Shown piece by piece: positions 25,072 through 33,706 of a DNA stretch of 64,000 bases. Positions within the stretch are counted from its first letter, which is position 1. Each line of letters opens with the position of its first letter. The notes below the pieces were generated by a model. It saw nothing but the letters and a program-made list of their open reading frames with translations. It did not search any database and was not told the DNA's origin. The position numbers and the translations under genes are program-made. Source of the DNA: JAXGOI01 sp040767605 (GTDB taxonomy: Bacteria; Bacillota; Dehalobacteriia; UBA4068); contig JAXGOI010000001.1 in the NCBI GenBank assembly GCA_040767605.1, forward strand, positions 1,550,001 through 1,614,000, written 5' to 3'.

Positions 25072-26868
25072 ATGTCTGAAGCTTTAGGGGGAATGAAAAG
25101 AAGTATTTATTGCGGCCTTTTAAAAGCCCGGGATGCCGGCAAAGAGGTTGTTTTAACCGGCTGGGTGCAAAGGAGAAGGGATCATGGCGGCCTGATATTT
25201 ATTGATTTAAGAGATAGATACGGCCTTGTTCAAATTGTTTTCAGCCAGGATGTTGCCAAAGAAGCCTTCGCCAAGGCGGAAACTGTCAGAAATGAATATG
25301 TTATGGCCGTAAAGGGGCAAGTGCGTTTACGCCTTGAGGGAACGGTTAATGAGAATTTAGCCACCGGCGAAATTGAGGTTTATGCCGAAGAGTTAAAAAT
25401 ACTCAATAAGGCCAAAACCCCGCCCTTTTATATTGAGGACGGTGTTGCCGTAGATGAGCTTATGCGCCTTAAATACCGTTATTTGGATTTGCGCCGCCCG
25501 GAAATGCGTAAATGCCTGGAGCTTCGCCATAAAACCACTATGGCTATGCGCCATTATCTGGATAAAGAGGGCTTTTTGGAGGTGGAAACCCCGATTTTAC
25601 AAAAAAGCACCCCCGAGGGAGCCAGGGATTATCTTGTGCCTTCCAGAATTTACCCCGGCGAGTTTTTTGCCCTTCCTCAATCTCCTCAGCTTTTTAAGCA
25701 GATTTTAATGGTTTCCGGTATAGATAAATATTTTCAGATTGCCCGCTGCTTTCGGGATGAGGATTTACGGGCCGACCGCCAGCCGGAATTTACCCAGCTG
25801 GATATGGAAATGTCTTTTGTGGAAGTTGATGATATTTTAGAAACAGCCGAAAAAATGATTACCCGGGTTATGGGGGAGGCCATGGGTAAAGAGATAAAAG
25901 GCCCCTTCCCCCGCCTTACCTGGGAGGAGGCCATGAATCGCTACGGTTCGGATAAGCCCGATACCCGCTTTGGTATGGAGCTGGTGGATATTGCGGATAT
26001 TGCCAAGGCCAGCGAATTTAAGGTTTTTGCCGCCGTAGCCCAAAACGGCGGCTGGGTGCGGGGTATAAATGCCAAGGGCTGCGCCGGGTATTCCAGAAAG
26101 GATTTAGACGATTTAACAAAATACGCGGGTATTTACGGGGCCAAAGGCCTTGCCTGGATTATTGTGGAAGAGGAAGGCTTAAAATCTCCCATAGCTAAAT
26201 TCTTCACTCAGGAGCAATTAGAGGCTATCTGCCGCCGTATGGAGGCCTGCCCCGGGGATTTGCTTATGTTTGTAGCCGCAGAGCGCCCCATAGCCGCAGA
26301 CAGCCTTGGGCATTTGCGTTTAGAGATAGCCAAAAGAGAGAATTTAATTAACCCCGAGGATTTTAATTTCCTTTGGGTTACCCAATTCCCCCTCTTTGAA
26401 TATGATGCTGAGGATAAGCGCTGGGTTGCGGTTCATCATCCTTTTACCGCCCCTATGGATGAAGATATTCCCTATTTAGAAACCGATCAGGCCAGGGTGC
26501 GCTCTAAAGCCTATGATATGGTTTTAAACGGTACGGAATTAGGGGGCGGCAGTATTCGTATTCATCAGCGGGATGTTCAGCAGCTTATGTTTAAGCTTTT
26601 AGGCCTGGATGAAGAAGAAAGCAATGAAAAATTCGGCTTTTTGCTGGAGGCCTTTGATTACGGCACCCCTCCCCATGGGGGCATAGCTTTCGGCCTGGAC
26701 AGAATGGTAATGCTTATGGCAGGGAGGGAAAGCATAAGGGATGTTATTGCCTTCCCTAAAACTCAAAGCTCCTCCTGCCTCCTTACTCAGGCCCCTTGCC
26801 CCGTTGGGGAAAAGCAGCTAAAAGAGCTGCATATTAAAGCGGTTCTTCCTCCCGCCAAAGGAGAATAA
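25072..26868 (+). CDS. aspS: Aspartyl-tRNA synthetase, probably non-discriminating (Asp/Asn)
   Basis: Class IIb synthetase of 598 aa with N-terminal OB-fold anticodon domain, catalytic domain (FRDEDLRADRQPEFTQLD, motif 2) with the bacterial GAD insertion, and C-terminal motif 3 (GIAFGLDRMVMLMAG). Two residues in the anticodon domain, His38 (RRRDHGG) and Gly90 (RLEGTVNE), correspond in sequence context and exact spacing (52 residues) to His31 and Gly83 of the Pseudomonas aeruginosa enzyme, reported as determinants for charging tRNA-Asn with Asp. That suggests a non-discriminating enzyme feeding a GatCAB amidotransferase, encoded outside this window. The start is ATG 25072, giving the MSEALGGMKR N-terminus common in Clostridia. 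Confidence 0.95.
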   Translation: MSEALGGMKRSIYCGLLKARDAGKEVVLTGWVQRRRDHGGLIFIDLRDRYGLVQIVFSQDVAKEAFAKAETVRNEYVMAVKGQVRLRLEGTVNENLATGEIEVYAEELKILNKAKTPPFYIEDGVAVDELMRLKYRYLDLRRPEMRKCLELRHKTTMAMRHYLDKEGFLEVETPILQKSTPEGARDYLVPSRIYPGEFFALPQSPQLFKQILMVSGIDKYFQIARCFRDEDLRADRQPEFTQLDMEMSFVEVDDILETAEKMITRVMGEAMGKEIKGPFPRLTWEEAMNRYGSDKPDTRFGMELVDIADIAKASEFKVFAAVAQNGGWVRGINAKGCAGYSRKDLDDLTKYAGIYGAKGLAWIIVEEEGLKSPIAKFFTQEQLEAICRRMEACPGDLLMFVAAERPIAADSLGHLRLEIAKRENLINPEDFNFLWVTQFPLFEYDAEDKRWVAVHHPFTAPMDEDIPYLETDQARVRSKAYDMVLNGTELGGGSIRIHQRDVQQLMFKLLGLDEEESNEKFGFLLEAFDYGTPPHGGIAFGLDRMVMLMAGRESIRDVIAFPKTQSSSCLLTQAPCPVGEKQLKELHIKAVLPPAKGE

Positions 26869-26947
26869 GCGGCCGAAAAATTTTTAAAAAAACTTAAACA
26901 TCTAAGAGGGTATGCAAAAAATGTATTTTTATGGCAGCTTTTGCCCC

Positions 26948-26976
26948 TTGTTCACCGGCGAGTCTGGTGCTATAAT
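26948..26976 (+). promoter_or_regulatory. Promoter of the 6S RNA gene
   Basis: TTGTTC (26948-26953), 17-bp spacer, TATAAT (26971-26976) with extended TGC. Confidence 0.8.
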
Positions 26977-26981
26977 TTAAG

Positions 26982-27163
26982 TGCATACCCTGCGATGTTT
27001 GTGAATAAGCGCTCGTTTTGACCCAACACCTTTTATAGGGGAATCTAACTCTGGCTGCCTACCATATGCCCCAAATTTAGGGGACATGGGAAGTACTCAG
27101 GAGGATACCCACCTGCCTGGGGCAGGTTCAAAACACCGCTTATCACGGCAAAGTGGGGTTTTT
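26982..27163 (+). ncRNA. ssrS: 6S RNA (ssrS/bsrA-type)
   Basis: A stand-alone transcript of about 180 nt is predicted here, folding into one long interrupted hairpin: GTGAATAAGCG pairs with CGCTTATCAC (one bulge), inside it TTTTGA pairs with TCAAAA, and ACCC near the 5' end pairs with GGGGT at the 3' end, which runs into TTTTT. A long rod with internal bubbles is the 6S RNA architecture. The place immediately after aspS is where bsrA lies in Bacillus subtilis. It has its own strong promoter. 6S RNA binds sigma-A RNA polymerase in stationary phase. The identification rests on fold and synteny; I could not run a covariance search. Confidence 0.75.
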
Positions 27164-27202
27164 ATGTATTTGTTTAAAGAGATACTTTCAGGGAGGTACA
27201 GT

Positions 27203-27979
27203 ATGGGAAAAGCCGCGGAAAGTCAGGTTAATTCAAAACTAATAATAAGAGAAAAAATGAAGGAGAGGCTTATTGTGGCTTTGGATGTGGCCGACCGCAA
27301 AGAGGCCTTTCAAATGGTTAAGCAATTAGACGGCGCCGTAGGCGCCTATAAAATAGGTATGCAGCTTTATAACAGCGAAGGGCCGGATATAGTCCGGGAT
27401 ATTCAATTATTAGGCGGCAAGGTTTTTGTGGATTTAAAATTTCATGATATTCCCAATACTGTGGCCCAGGTAACCCGGGTAATTACCAAAAGGCGGGCTT
27501 TTATGTTTACCCTTCATGCCTCGGGGGGGTTTAAAATGCTTTATGATTCCAATAAGGCTGCCCTTGATGAGGCTCAAAAGGAAGGGGTAGAAAAGCCTTT
27601 GGCGGTTGCGGTTACGGTTTTAACCAGTATGAGCCAAAAAGTTTTTGAAGAAGAAGTCGGCATAAAACGCCTTATAGCGGATCAGGTTAAAGAATGGGCT
27701 CTTTTAAGCCAAAAAGCAGGCTTAGACGGAGTGGTTTGCTCCCCCTGGGAAATAACCCCTATCCGGGAAGCCTGCGGCGGGGATTTTGTTATTGTAACCC
27801 CCGGGGTGCGTCCGGTATGGGCGGCCAGTAATGATCAGGAAAGAATTATGACCCCCGGGGAGGCAATTCAAAGGGGAGCTACTTATTTAGTTGTAGGGAG
27901 GCCCATAACTAATCATAGCGACCCGAGGGCGGCATCTGAAATGGTAATTGACGAAATGCTTTCCGGGGCGGGATATTAA
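27203..27979 (+). CDS. pyrF: Orotidine 5'-phosphate decarboxylase
   Basis: Last step of de novo UMP synthesis (type 1 OMPDC). The TIM-barrel shows IVALDVADR at the first strand, the catalytic DLKFHDIPNTV motif, GVVCSPWE, TPGVRP and VVGRPIT, the phosphate-binding end. I choose ATG 27203 (258 aa) because GGGAGG is spaced 6 nt upstream. The reading frame stays open further left, but that part lies in the 6S RNA. Other pyr genes are absent. A start at ATG 27257 would give a more standard length but has no good ribosome site. Confidence 0.93.
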   Translation: MGKAAESQVNSKLIIREKMKERLIVALDVADRKEAFQMVKQLDGAVGAYKIGMQLYNSEGPDIVRDIQLLGGKVFVDLKFHDIPNTVAQVTRVITKRRAFMFTLHASGGFKMLYDSNKAALDEAQKEGVEKPLAVAVTVLTSMSQKVFEEEVGIKRLIADQVKEWALLSQKAGLDGVVCSPWEITPIREACGGDFVIVTPGVRPVWAASNDQERIMTPGEAIQRGATYLVVGRPITNHSDPRAASEMVIDEMLSGAGY

Positions 27980-28003
27980 AAAGGGCGGCTTAAGCCGCCC
28001 TTT
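27980..28003. terminator. Bidirectional terminator between pyrF and the CDF gene
   Basis: AAAGGGCGGC/GCCGCCCTTT perfect stem with TTAA loop; T-runs on both strands. Confidence 0.9.
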
Positions 28004-28060
28004 ATTTATATGTTTTTAGGATATATTTTAAAATATTGCCTAAAATAGCAAATAGTATTT

Positions 28061-29236
28061 TTAGGTCAGAGGCCTGTCTATACGGATAATCCCAAAATAG
28101 CTTTCATCCAGCTCTTTAATAATCGTATTTACCAGCTCAATAAGTTCAGCTTCACAAAGGGGGCAGTCAAAGGGGGCAACTAAATCAAAAATTATATTTG
28201 TATGAGTCGGCCCCTTAATCAGGCGAAAATCATGAATGGAAAATTCTCCGGCAAAGGGTTCGGTTGCAAATTGGCCAATAATCGCGGAATAAATACTGCT
28301 TTTTAAGGAATTTGTATATTCATCATCCGGGAAAATCGGATCCATATGAATAGTGGCCTCGCAGTAAAAGCTCTCTTTAAGCTGCATTTCAATCATATCG
28401 ATTGTATCATGTATTTCTATAAAATCGGCATCCCCCGGTACCTCCGCATGGAGGGAAATTATGCTTTGCCCCGGCCCGTAATTATGAATAATAAGGTCAT
28501 GGATTCCGCTTATTTCCGGGTGGGCTAAAACCATGGCCTGAATTTTTTCCACAAGCTCTTTATCGGGGGCCTGCCCCAATAAAGGGCTGATATTTTCTTT
28601 GGCGGAGGCAATCCCCGAATAGAAAATAAAAAGCGCTACCAATATGCCTAAATAACCGTCTAAATTAAGATTATAGGCATGGCTTAAAATAACTCCAAAG
28701 AGCACAATTCCGGTGGCAATAACATCATTTCTGCTGTCTAAGGCGGCGGTTTTCATGGCGGAGGAAGAAATTCTTTTGCTTAGATTAAGATAAAAGAAAA
28801 ACATCCACAGCTTAATTAAGATAGCAAAAACTAAAATAATAAGGGAGAGAGTATCTAAATTTATGGCCTCGGGGGAAAGTATTTTTTTAAAGGAGCCCCT
28901 TAATAGCTCCAGCCCCATAAAAATAATAATAATGGAAATAACCAGCCCCGTAAGGTATTCCGCCCGGCCGTGGCCGAAGGGATGGTCTATATCCGCCGGT
29001 TTACCCGCCATTTTAAAGCCTAAAAGTACAACTATGGATGAGCCCGCATCTGAAAGATTATTAAAGCCGTCGGCAATAATTGCTATGGAGGAGGAGATAA
29101 TCCCTGCCATAAGCTTTAGGGAGAAAAGCAGCAAATTTAAAAATATGCCGATTGCCCCCCCTAAAATGCCGTATTTATAGCGGGCGGCGGTATTTTTATA
29201 ATCTTTAATAAAGAGTTTTAGCAAAAATTCCGTCAT
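28061..29236 (-). CDS. Cation diffusion facilitator (CDF) family divalent metal transporter
   Basis: Membrane metal/proton antiporter of 391 aa with about six hydrophobic segments. The CDF metal site residues are visible in ADGFNNLSDAGSS (TM2) and in TM5 (HAYNLNLDGYLG region); IDHPFGHGRAEYLTGL is the classical CDF signature after TM2. The cytoplasmic ferredoxin-like domain (about 215-300) contains ISGIHDLIIHNYGPG. An extension of about 90 residues follows, which resembles a second such domain. ATG 29236 has AAAGGAA upstream. It is downstream of rqcH on the same strand. Metal specificity (Mn, Zn, Fe) not predictable. Confidence 0.9.
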   Translation of the reverse strand: MTEFLLKLFIKDYKNTAARYKYGILGGAIGIFLNLLLFSLKLMAGIISSSIAIIADGFNNLSDAGSSIVVLLGFKMAGKPADIDHPFGHGRAEYLTGLVISIIIIFMGLELLRGSFKKILSPEAINLDTLSLIILVFAILIKLWMFFFYLNLSKRISSSAMKTAALDSRNDVIATGIVLFGVILSHAYNLNLDGYLGILVALFIFYSGIASAKENISPLLGQAPDKELVEKIQAMVLAHPEISGIHDLIIHNYGPGQSIISLHAEVPGDADFIEIHDTIDMIEMQLKESFYCEATIHMDPIFPDDEYTNSLKSSIYSAIIGQFATEPFAGEFSIHDFRLIKGPTHTNIIFDLVAPFDCPLCEAELIELVNTIIKELDESYFGIIRIDRPLT

Positions 29237-29331
29237 TTTATTTATTCCTTTAAATTAAGCAAATCAAATATATCAAGTAAATCAAATAAAGCAGGCAAAG
29301 CAAGGCCTTTATCAAACTCCAAGTTAAAAGC

Positions 29332-31068
29332 TTATTCTTCCGGGTTAAAGGGCGTTGCTATAAGGGTTTTTTGTTTAAAGTAAATTACCTTGCCGGGCCT
29401 TGCCCCATGGGGTTTTTTAACCTGGTCCGCGGTGGTATAATCCACGGCAACTTTAGAGCTGTTTTTGGCCCTGCTGTACCATGCGGCAATATTGGCGGCT
29501 AAAATTAAGGTTTCCTTACTTACGGTTTTGTCCCCGGAGCGTATAATGGTATGGCTGCCGGGAATATCCTTGGCATGGAGCCAAATATCATTTTTGGCGG
29601 CGGTTTTTAAGGTTAAGCGGTCATTTTGATTATTATTTCTCCCCACCAGTATTTCATAACCCTCGGGGCTAAGAAAGCTCCTGGGGGGGAGCTTTTCCGC
29701 CTTGGGCTGGGGTTTATTTTTGCGCTTTTCCTTAGCGTAGCCGCTTTTTACCAGCTCTTCCCGGGTTTCGGCAAGCTCCTCTAAATTACCGCTTTGCTCT
29801 ATATTTACCAGGACGCTCTCTATATAAGAAAGCTCCTCCCTATTGACGCTTATTTGTTCTTTTATGGCCTCCCGGGCTTTTTTAGCCTTGGTATAAAGGC
29901 GGAAAAAGCGGCTCATATTTTCTCCCGGGGTTTGAGAGGGGTCAAGAGGAATACTTATAATCTCCCCCGGAGTATAAAAATTTTCTAATTCCGCGCTTTT
30001 TGCCCCTTTGGCCAGGCTGTAAAGGTTGGCGCTTAAAAGCTCGCCGTATAATTTGTATTTTTCTTTTGAATCCGCCTGGGCTAAATCTTCCTCTTGCAGG
30101 GCCAGCTTTTTTTTCAGCCTTTGGCTGTGGCCTTCCATTATTTTATATAATTCCCTTTGGCGGGAAGAAAACATAATTTGATTTTCTTTTTGATTAAAAA
30201 AATCCTCGGCGGCTTGAGAAGGGGAGGTATAGGCTTTGGTTTTTTCTCCCTCCCAGAGCATAAGGGGGAAGGGGGCAAAATCCTCAGGGCTTTTGGCCCC
30301 TAAAATCAGGGGGCAAAATTCCTCCAGCCTGACGGTATTTAAAATTTCCCCGGCGGCGCTTAAAATGCGCCTGAGCTCGTATTGGCCCATTTGGTCTACG
30401 GTCAGGGCCCCGGGCAAGCCGCTTCTTACAATTAATTCTTTTAGCATAAGAGGAGAAAAGCCGGCAATATTTAAGGCCAGGGCCTCTTTTAATTGGGTAT
30501 GCGGCGGAAGGCAAAAAAATAACCTGGCTAAGGCGGCCTCATCCAAACCGGTAAAATCCGTTTTTTGCTGGGGGGGAGGCATAATATAGGCCTTGCCGGG
30601 CAAAACTTCACGATAACGGGAGAGTAAGTGATTATAGCGGCGTATGCCGTCTATAATTTGGCCCTGAGAATTAATTAAAATAATATTGCTGTGCTTACCC
30701 ATAATTTCAATAATTAAGGTGCAAAGGGTATCATCCCCCAGCTCATTACGGGTTAAAAAAGAAATATGCAATATTCTTTCCAAGGGTTTTTGCTCAAAGG
30801 AAAGGATTTTTGCCCCCTCTAAATGTTTACGCAAAACCATACAAAAAAGAGGCGCGCTTTGGGGGTTTTCCCTCTCATTATGGCAAAGGTGAATTCTTGC
30901 CCTTTGAGGGTGGGCGGAAATAAACAGTTTTTCTTTCCCCTCCCGGCCATGGCAGCGCATAATAATACTGGCAGCCTCGGGCTGGTGGATTTTTAAAACC
31001 CTGGCTCCTGTAAGTTTTTCTTTTAATTCTTTTTTAACAGCCCCTAAATAAAATGTATCAAAAGCCAT
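29332..31068 (-). CDS. rqcH: Ribosome-associated quality control protein RqcH (NEMF/FbpA family)
   Basis: Firmicutes homologue of Rqc2/NEMF that binds obstructed 50S subunits and directs C-terminal alanine tailing. Domains in order: NFACT-N (about 1-200, starting MAFDTFYLGAVKKEL), helix-hairpin-helix, coiled coil (about 280-440) and the NFACT-R domain with DIWLHAKDIPGSHTIIRS near the C-terminus. The start is taken at ATG 31068 (578 aa) rather than a TTG four codons upstream. Older annotations call this a fibronectin-binding protein. MutS2, a second collision-response factor in Bacillus, is encoded at 56858. Confidence 0.93.
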   Translation of the reverse strand: MAFDTFYLGAVKKELKEKLTGARVLKIHQPEAASIIMRCHGREGKEKLFISAHPQRARIHLCHNERENPQSAPLFCMVLRKHLEGAKILSFEQKPLERILHISFLTRNELGDDTLCTLIIEIMGKHSNIILINSQGQIIDGIRRYNHLLSRYREVLPGKAYIMPPPQQKTDFTGLDEAALARLFFCLPPHTQLKEALALNIAGFSPLMLKELIVRSGLPGALTVDQMGQYELRRILSAAGEILNTVRLEEFCPLILGAKSPEDFAPFPLMLWEGEKTKAYTSPSQAAEDFFNQKENQIMFSSRQRELYKIMEGHSQRLKKKLALQEEDLAQADSKEKYKLYGELLSANLYSLAKGAKSAELENFYTPGEIISIPLDPSQTPGENMSRFFRLYTKAKKAREAIKEQISVNREELSYIESVLVNIEQSGNLEELAETREELVKSGYAKEKRKNKPQPKAEKLPPRSFLSPEGYEILVGRNNNQNDRLTLKTAAKNDIWLHAKDIPGSHTIIRSGDKTVSKETLILAANIAAWYSRAKNSSKVAVDYTTADQVKKPHGARPGKVIYFKQKTLIATPFNPEE

Positions 31069-31099
31069 TTTATACCCCAAATATGCATTTAGTATTCAA

Positions 31100-31128
31100 A
31101 CAATACAACTCCAGACAAAAAATGTCAA
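31100..31128 (-). promoter_or_regulatory. Predicted rqcH promoter
   Basis: On the minus strand TTGACA (plus 31123-31128), 17-bp spacer, TATTGT (plus 31100-31105), about 30 nt before the start codon. Confidence 0.65.
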
Positions 31129-31249
31129 GTTTTTAAAAATATTCCTTATGTTTAGCAGGATTTTTATTAAAAAAATAGAAATAAATAGCATTTAAGCTTT
31201 GTAAATCGCGGTCTAAAGCAGTTTTTAGGCCGGGAAGGCGGTTAACTAT

Positions 31250-32128
31250 TTGATTAAAAGTATGACGGGCTACGGCAGGGGAGAAGCCCAAAATTCCCAA
31301 TATAAAGTTACAATTGAATTAAAATCGCTTAATCAGCGTTTTTTAGAAATAATGGTAAGATTGCCCCGCCAGCTTAACCCCCTGGAGGATTTTATTAAAA
31401 AAACCCTTCAGGCCGAAATTTCCCGGGGGAAGGTGGATGTTTTTATCAGCCTTGAGGAAGCCGGCTCTAAAAATACCTCGCTAAAGGTTGACAATGACCT
31501 GGCATTGGTTTATTATAAATCATTATTACAGCTTGCGGCTACTTGCAAGCTTAAAGCAAAAATTGATTTGCAAAGTATCAGTATGTATCCCGGAGTAATT
31601 ACGGCCGAAAAAGAAGAAGCCGATGCCAAGCTTCTTTCCCCCGTTGTGGAAGAGGCCCTTAATCTGGCTTTAAACTCTCTTTTAGAAATGCGCTCCGTTG
31701 AAGGGGCCGGGCTTTATAAAGATTTAACGGCCCATAATGAGAATATAGGCAGTTATATGTCAGTAATTGCGGAAAATGTACCCAAAGTTGCGGAAGAGTA
31801 TAAAAGCAAATTAAGGTTAAGAATTAATGAGCTTTTAGAAGATATCAGTATCGATGAATCTAGGTTTGCCAATGAGGTTGCTTTCTTTGCAGATAAATCC
31901 GATATTTCCGAAGAATTAGCCCGTATGCAAAGCCACCTAAAGCAATTTGCGGATGCTCTTAATTCTACGGAAGCAATTGGGAGAAAGCTGGAGTTTATTT
32001 TACAGGAAATGAACCGGGAAATAAACACCATAGGCTCTAAAGCCAATTCTCTCCCTTTAGGCCAGCTGGTTATTGATGTAAAAAGCGAATTGGAAAAAAT
32101 GCGGGAGCAGGCTCAGAATGTAGAATAA
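31250..32128 (+). CDS. YicC family endoribonuclease-like protein
   Basis: YicC/YloC family (292 aa) with the invariant N-terminus IKSMTGYGRGE and the C-terminal DUF1732 part (GRKLEFILQEMNREINTIGSKAN). YicC has been reported as an endoribonuclease in E. coli; its role in Firmicutes is less clear. The start is TTG 31250, which keeps the MIKSMTGYG beginning shared by the family, with AAGG upstream. It heads the yicC-mihF-remA-gmk-rpoZ-coaBC row common in Clostridia. Confidence 0.9.
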   Translation: MIKSMTGYGRGEAQNSQYKVTIELKSLNQRFLEIMVRLPRQLNPLEDFIKKTLQAEISRGKVDVFISLEEAGSKNTSLKVDNDLALVYYKSLLQLAATCKLKAKIDLQSISMYPGVITAEKEEADAKLLSPVVEEALNLALNSLLEMRSVEGAGLYKDLTAHNENIGSYMSVIAENVPKVAEEYKSKLRLRINELLEDISIDESRFANEVAFFADKSDISEELARMQSHLKQFADALNSTEAIGRKLEFILQEMNREINTIGSKANSLPLGQLVIDVKSELEKMREQAQNVE

Positions 32129-32153
32129 ATATATTGTAGGAGGTGTTTTTTTA

Positions 32154-32462
32154 ATGGCAATTCCCCAACTATCACCTGAGGAAAGAAGCAAGGCTTTGCA
32201 AAAGGCACAACAGATTCGGAGCAAGCGGATGGAAGTTAGAAAAGAGCTTAAAGCAGGGAAATTGGCTTTAGAAAAGGTTCTGAATGAGGCAGACAATGAG
32301 GTTTATGCCAAAATGAGAGTTAAATATCTCTTGGAATCCCTTCCCCAGGTCGGGAAAATCACCACCCAAAAAATTATGGAAGAAATCGGCATTGATGAGG
32401 CTCGTCGTGTTCAAGGTTTAGGAACCAGGCAAAAACAGCAATTGCTGGAGCGCCTTTCTTAG
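32154..32462 (+). CDS. mihF: Integration host factor MihF-type DNA-binding protein
   Basis: 102-aa protein with an N-terminal helix and the helix-two-turn-helix region VGKITTQKIMEEIGIDEARRVQGLG, as in the mycobacterial-type IHF (MihF). Such genes lie immediately upstream of gmk in Actinobacteria and here between yicC and remA. It is expected to bind and bend DNA. AGGAGGTG is an excellent ribosome site upstream of ATG 32154. Confidence 0.88.
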   Translation: MAIPQLSPEERSKALQKAQQIRSKRMEVRKELKAGKLALEKVLNEADNEVYAKMRVKYLLESLPQVGKITTQKIMEEIGIDEARRVQGLGTRQKQQLLERLS

Positions 32463-32492
32463 AATATCCAATAGGTTATAAATGGTGGCATT

Positions 32493-32768
32493 ATGACAGT
32501 TAAACTTGTCAATATTGGCTATGGCAATATTGTAGCCGCAAACAGAGTTATTGCGGTTGTTACTCCGGAATCTGCCCCGATACGAAGGTTAATTCAGGAT
32601 GCCAAAGATAGCGGCTATTTAATAGACGCTACCTGCGGCAGAAGAACAAGGGGTGTAGTAATTACCGATAGCAGGCATATTATACTTTCCGCGGTTCAGC
32701 CGGAAACAGTTGCAAGCCGCCTGACCGGAAATAAAGATTTAAAAACAGAGGCGGCGGAGAGTAATTAA
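32493..32768 (+). CDS. remA: Extracellular matrix regulator RemA (DUF370)
   Basis: 91-aa RemA family DNA-binding protein, with the conserved NIGYGNIVAANRVIAVV start and DATCGRRTRGVVITDSRHI core. In Bacillus subtilis it activates matrix and osmoprotection genes; here it sits in its usual place just upstream of gmk. Confidence 0.94.
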   Translation: MTVKLVNIGYGNIVAANRVIAVVTPESAPIRRLIQDAKDSGYLIDATCGRRTRGVVITDSRHIILSAVQPETVASRLTGNKDLKTEAAESN

Positions 32769-32810
32769 GTGCCGTCTGAAATTTAGTCTGAAATTTAAAG
32801 GAAAATTAAA

Positions 32811-33428
32811 ATGCCCACTAAAGGTATGCTGCTGATAATCTCCGGGCCGTCCGGAGTAGGCAAAGGCGCAATTAGCCAACGGCTTATGATAAAAAACCCC
32901 AACCTTCATTATTCCGTTTCCGCAACTACCCGTAAACCGCGTAAGGGGGAAATAGACGGAATAAACTATTTCTTTATGGGTAAAGAAGATTTCCTGACTA
33001 AAATAAATAATCAGGAGTTTTTGGAATGGGCGGAGGTTTTTGGGAATTATTACGGCACCCCCAAAAGCAAAGTGGAGGAAATGCTTGGCGAGGGGAAAGA
33101 TGTTGTTTTAGAAATTGATACCCAAGGTGCAATGCAGGTTAAAGCCGCTTGCACCGAGGGTATCTTCATATTTATTTTACCCCCCAGCCTGGAGGAATTA
33201 AAAAACAGGATAATCAAAAGAGGCTCCGAAACAAAAGAGAGCCTTACCAGCCGTTTTGGCGAGGCCGAGCATGAAATTGGCCTTTTAAGCCAATACGATT
33301 TTATGCTGGTAAACGATGATTTAGAAAAGGCGTCCTCCGAGCTTGATGAAATTATCCGGGCCCTGAAGGCGGCCGGGGGAGATAAAAAGAAGGCCCTGAT
33401 AAAAGAAAAACATAGGGTAGCCCGGTAA
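32811..33428 (+). CDS. gmk: Guanylate kinase
   Basis: Phosphorylates GMP to GDP. 205 aa with P-loop SGPSGVGKGAIS, the GMP-binding SATTRKPRKGEIDGINYFF and the ILPPSLEELKNRI lid region. The P-loop has GKGAI where GKGTV/L is more usual, a conservative change. ATG 32811 lies 42 nt after remA. Confidence 0.96.
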   Translation: MPTKGMLLIISGPSGVGKGAISQRLMIKNPNLHYSVSATTRKPRKGEIDGINYFFMGKEDFLTKINNQEFLEWAEVFGNYYGTPKSKVEEMLGEGKDVVLEIDTQGAMQVKAACTEGIFIFILPPSLEELKNRIIKRGSETKESLTSRFGEAEHEIGLLSQYDFMLVNDDLEKASSELDEIIRALKAAGGDKKKALIKEKHRVAR

Positions 33429-33472
33429 ATTATAAATAAGCCGGTAAAACCGGGTAAATGGGAGGGAGTATC

Positions 33473-33679
33473 TTGAATAATCCGCCTGTAAGCAAATTAC
33501 TTTCTAAAGTAGATTCCAAATATACTTTAATCGCCATTGCCGCCAAAAGGGCGCGTCAGTTTATCGATAATGATACCGAAAAGATTAATAGCCTTAAAGG
33601 CAACCCTGTTACCATGGCCTTTCAAGAAATTGCCGACGGCAAGGTTAATTGGGAGCGCCTTAAAGACGGCATAAAATAA
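33473..33679 (+). CDS. rpoZ: RNA polymerase omega subunit
   Basis: 68-aa omega subunit with VDSKYTLIAIAAKRARQ and NPVTMAFQEIADGKV. The start is TTG 33473, spaced 6 nt from GGAGGG. The upstream in-frame ATG 33458 overlaps that ribosome site and would add five non-conserved residues. Placed between gmk and coaBC as usual. Confidence 0.93.
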   Translation: MNNPPVSKLLSKVDSKYTLIAIAAKRARQFIDNDTEKINSLKGNPVTMAFQEIADGKVNWERLKDGIK

Positions 33680-33706
33680 GGGCCGGAATAACCGGGGGAG
33701 AATAAT

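Noticed and set aside
27086..27202. N-terminal extension of pyrF
   Set aside because: The extra codons fall in the 6S RNA and are unlike PyrF; ATG 27203 has GGGAGG upstream.
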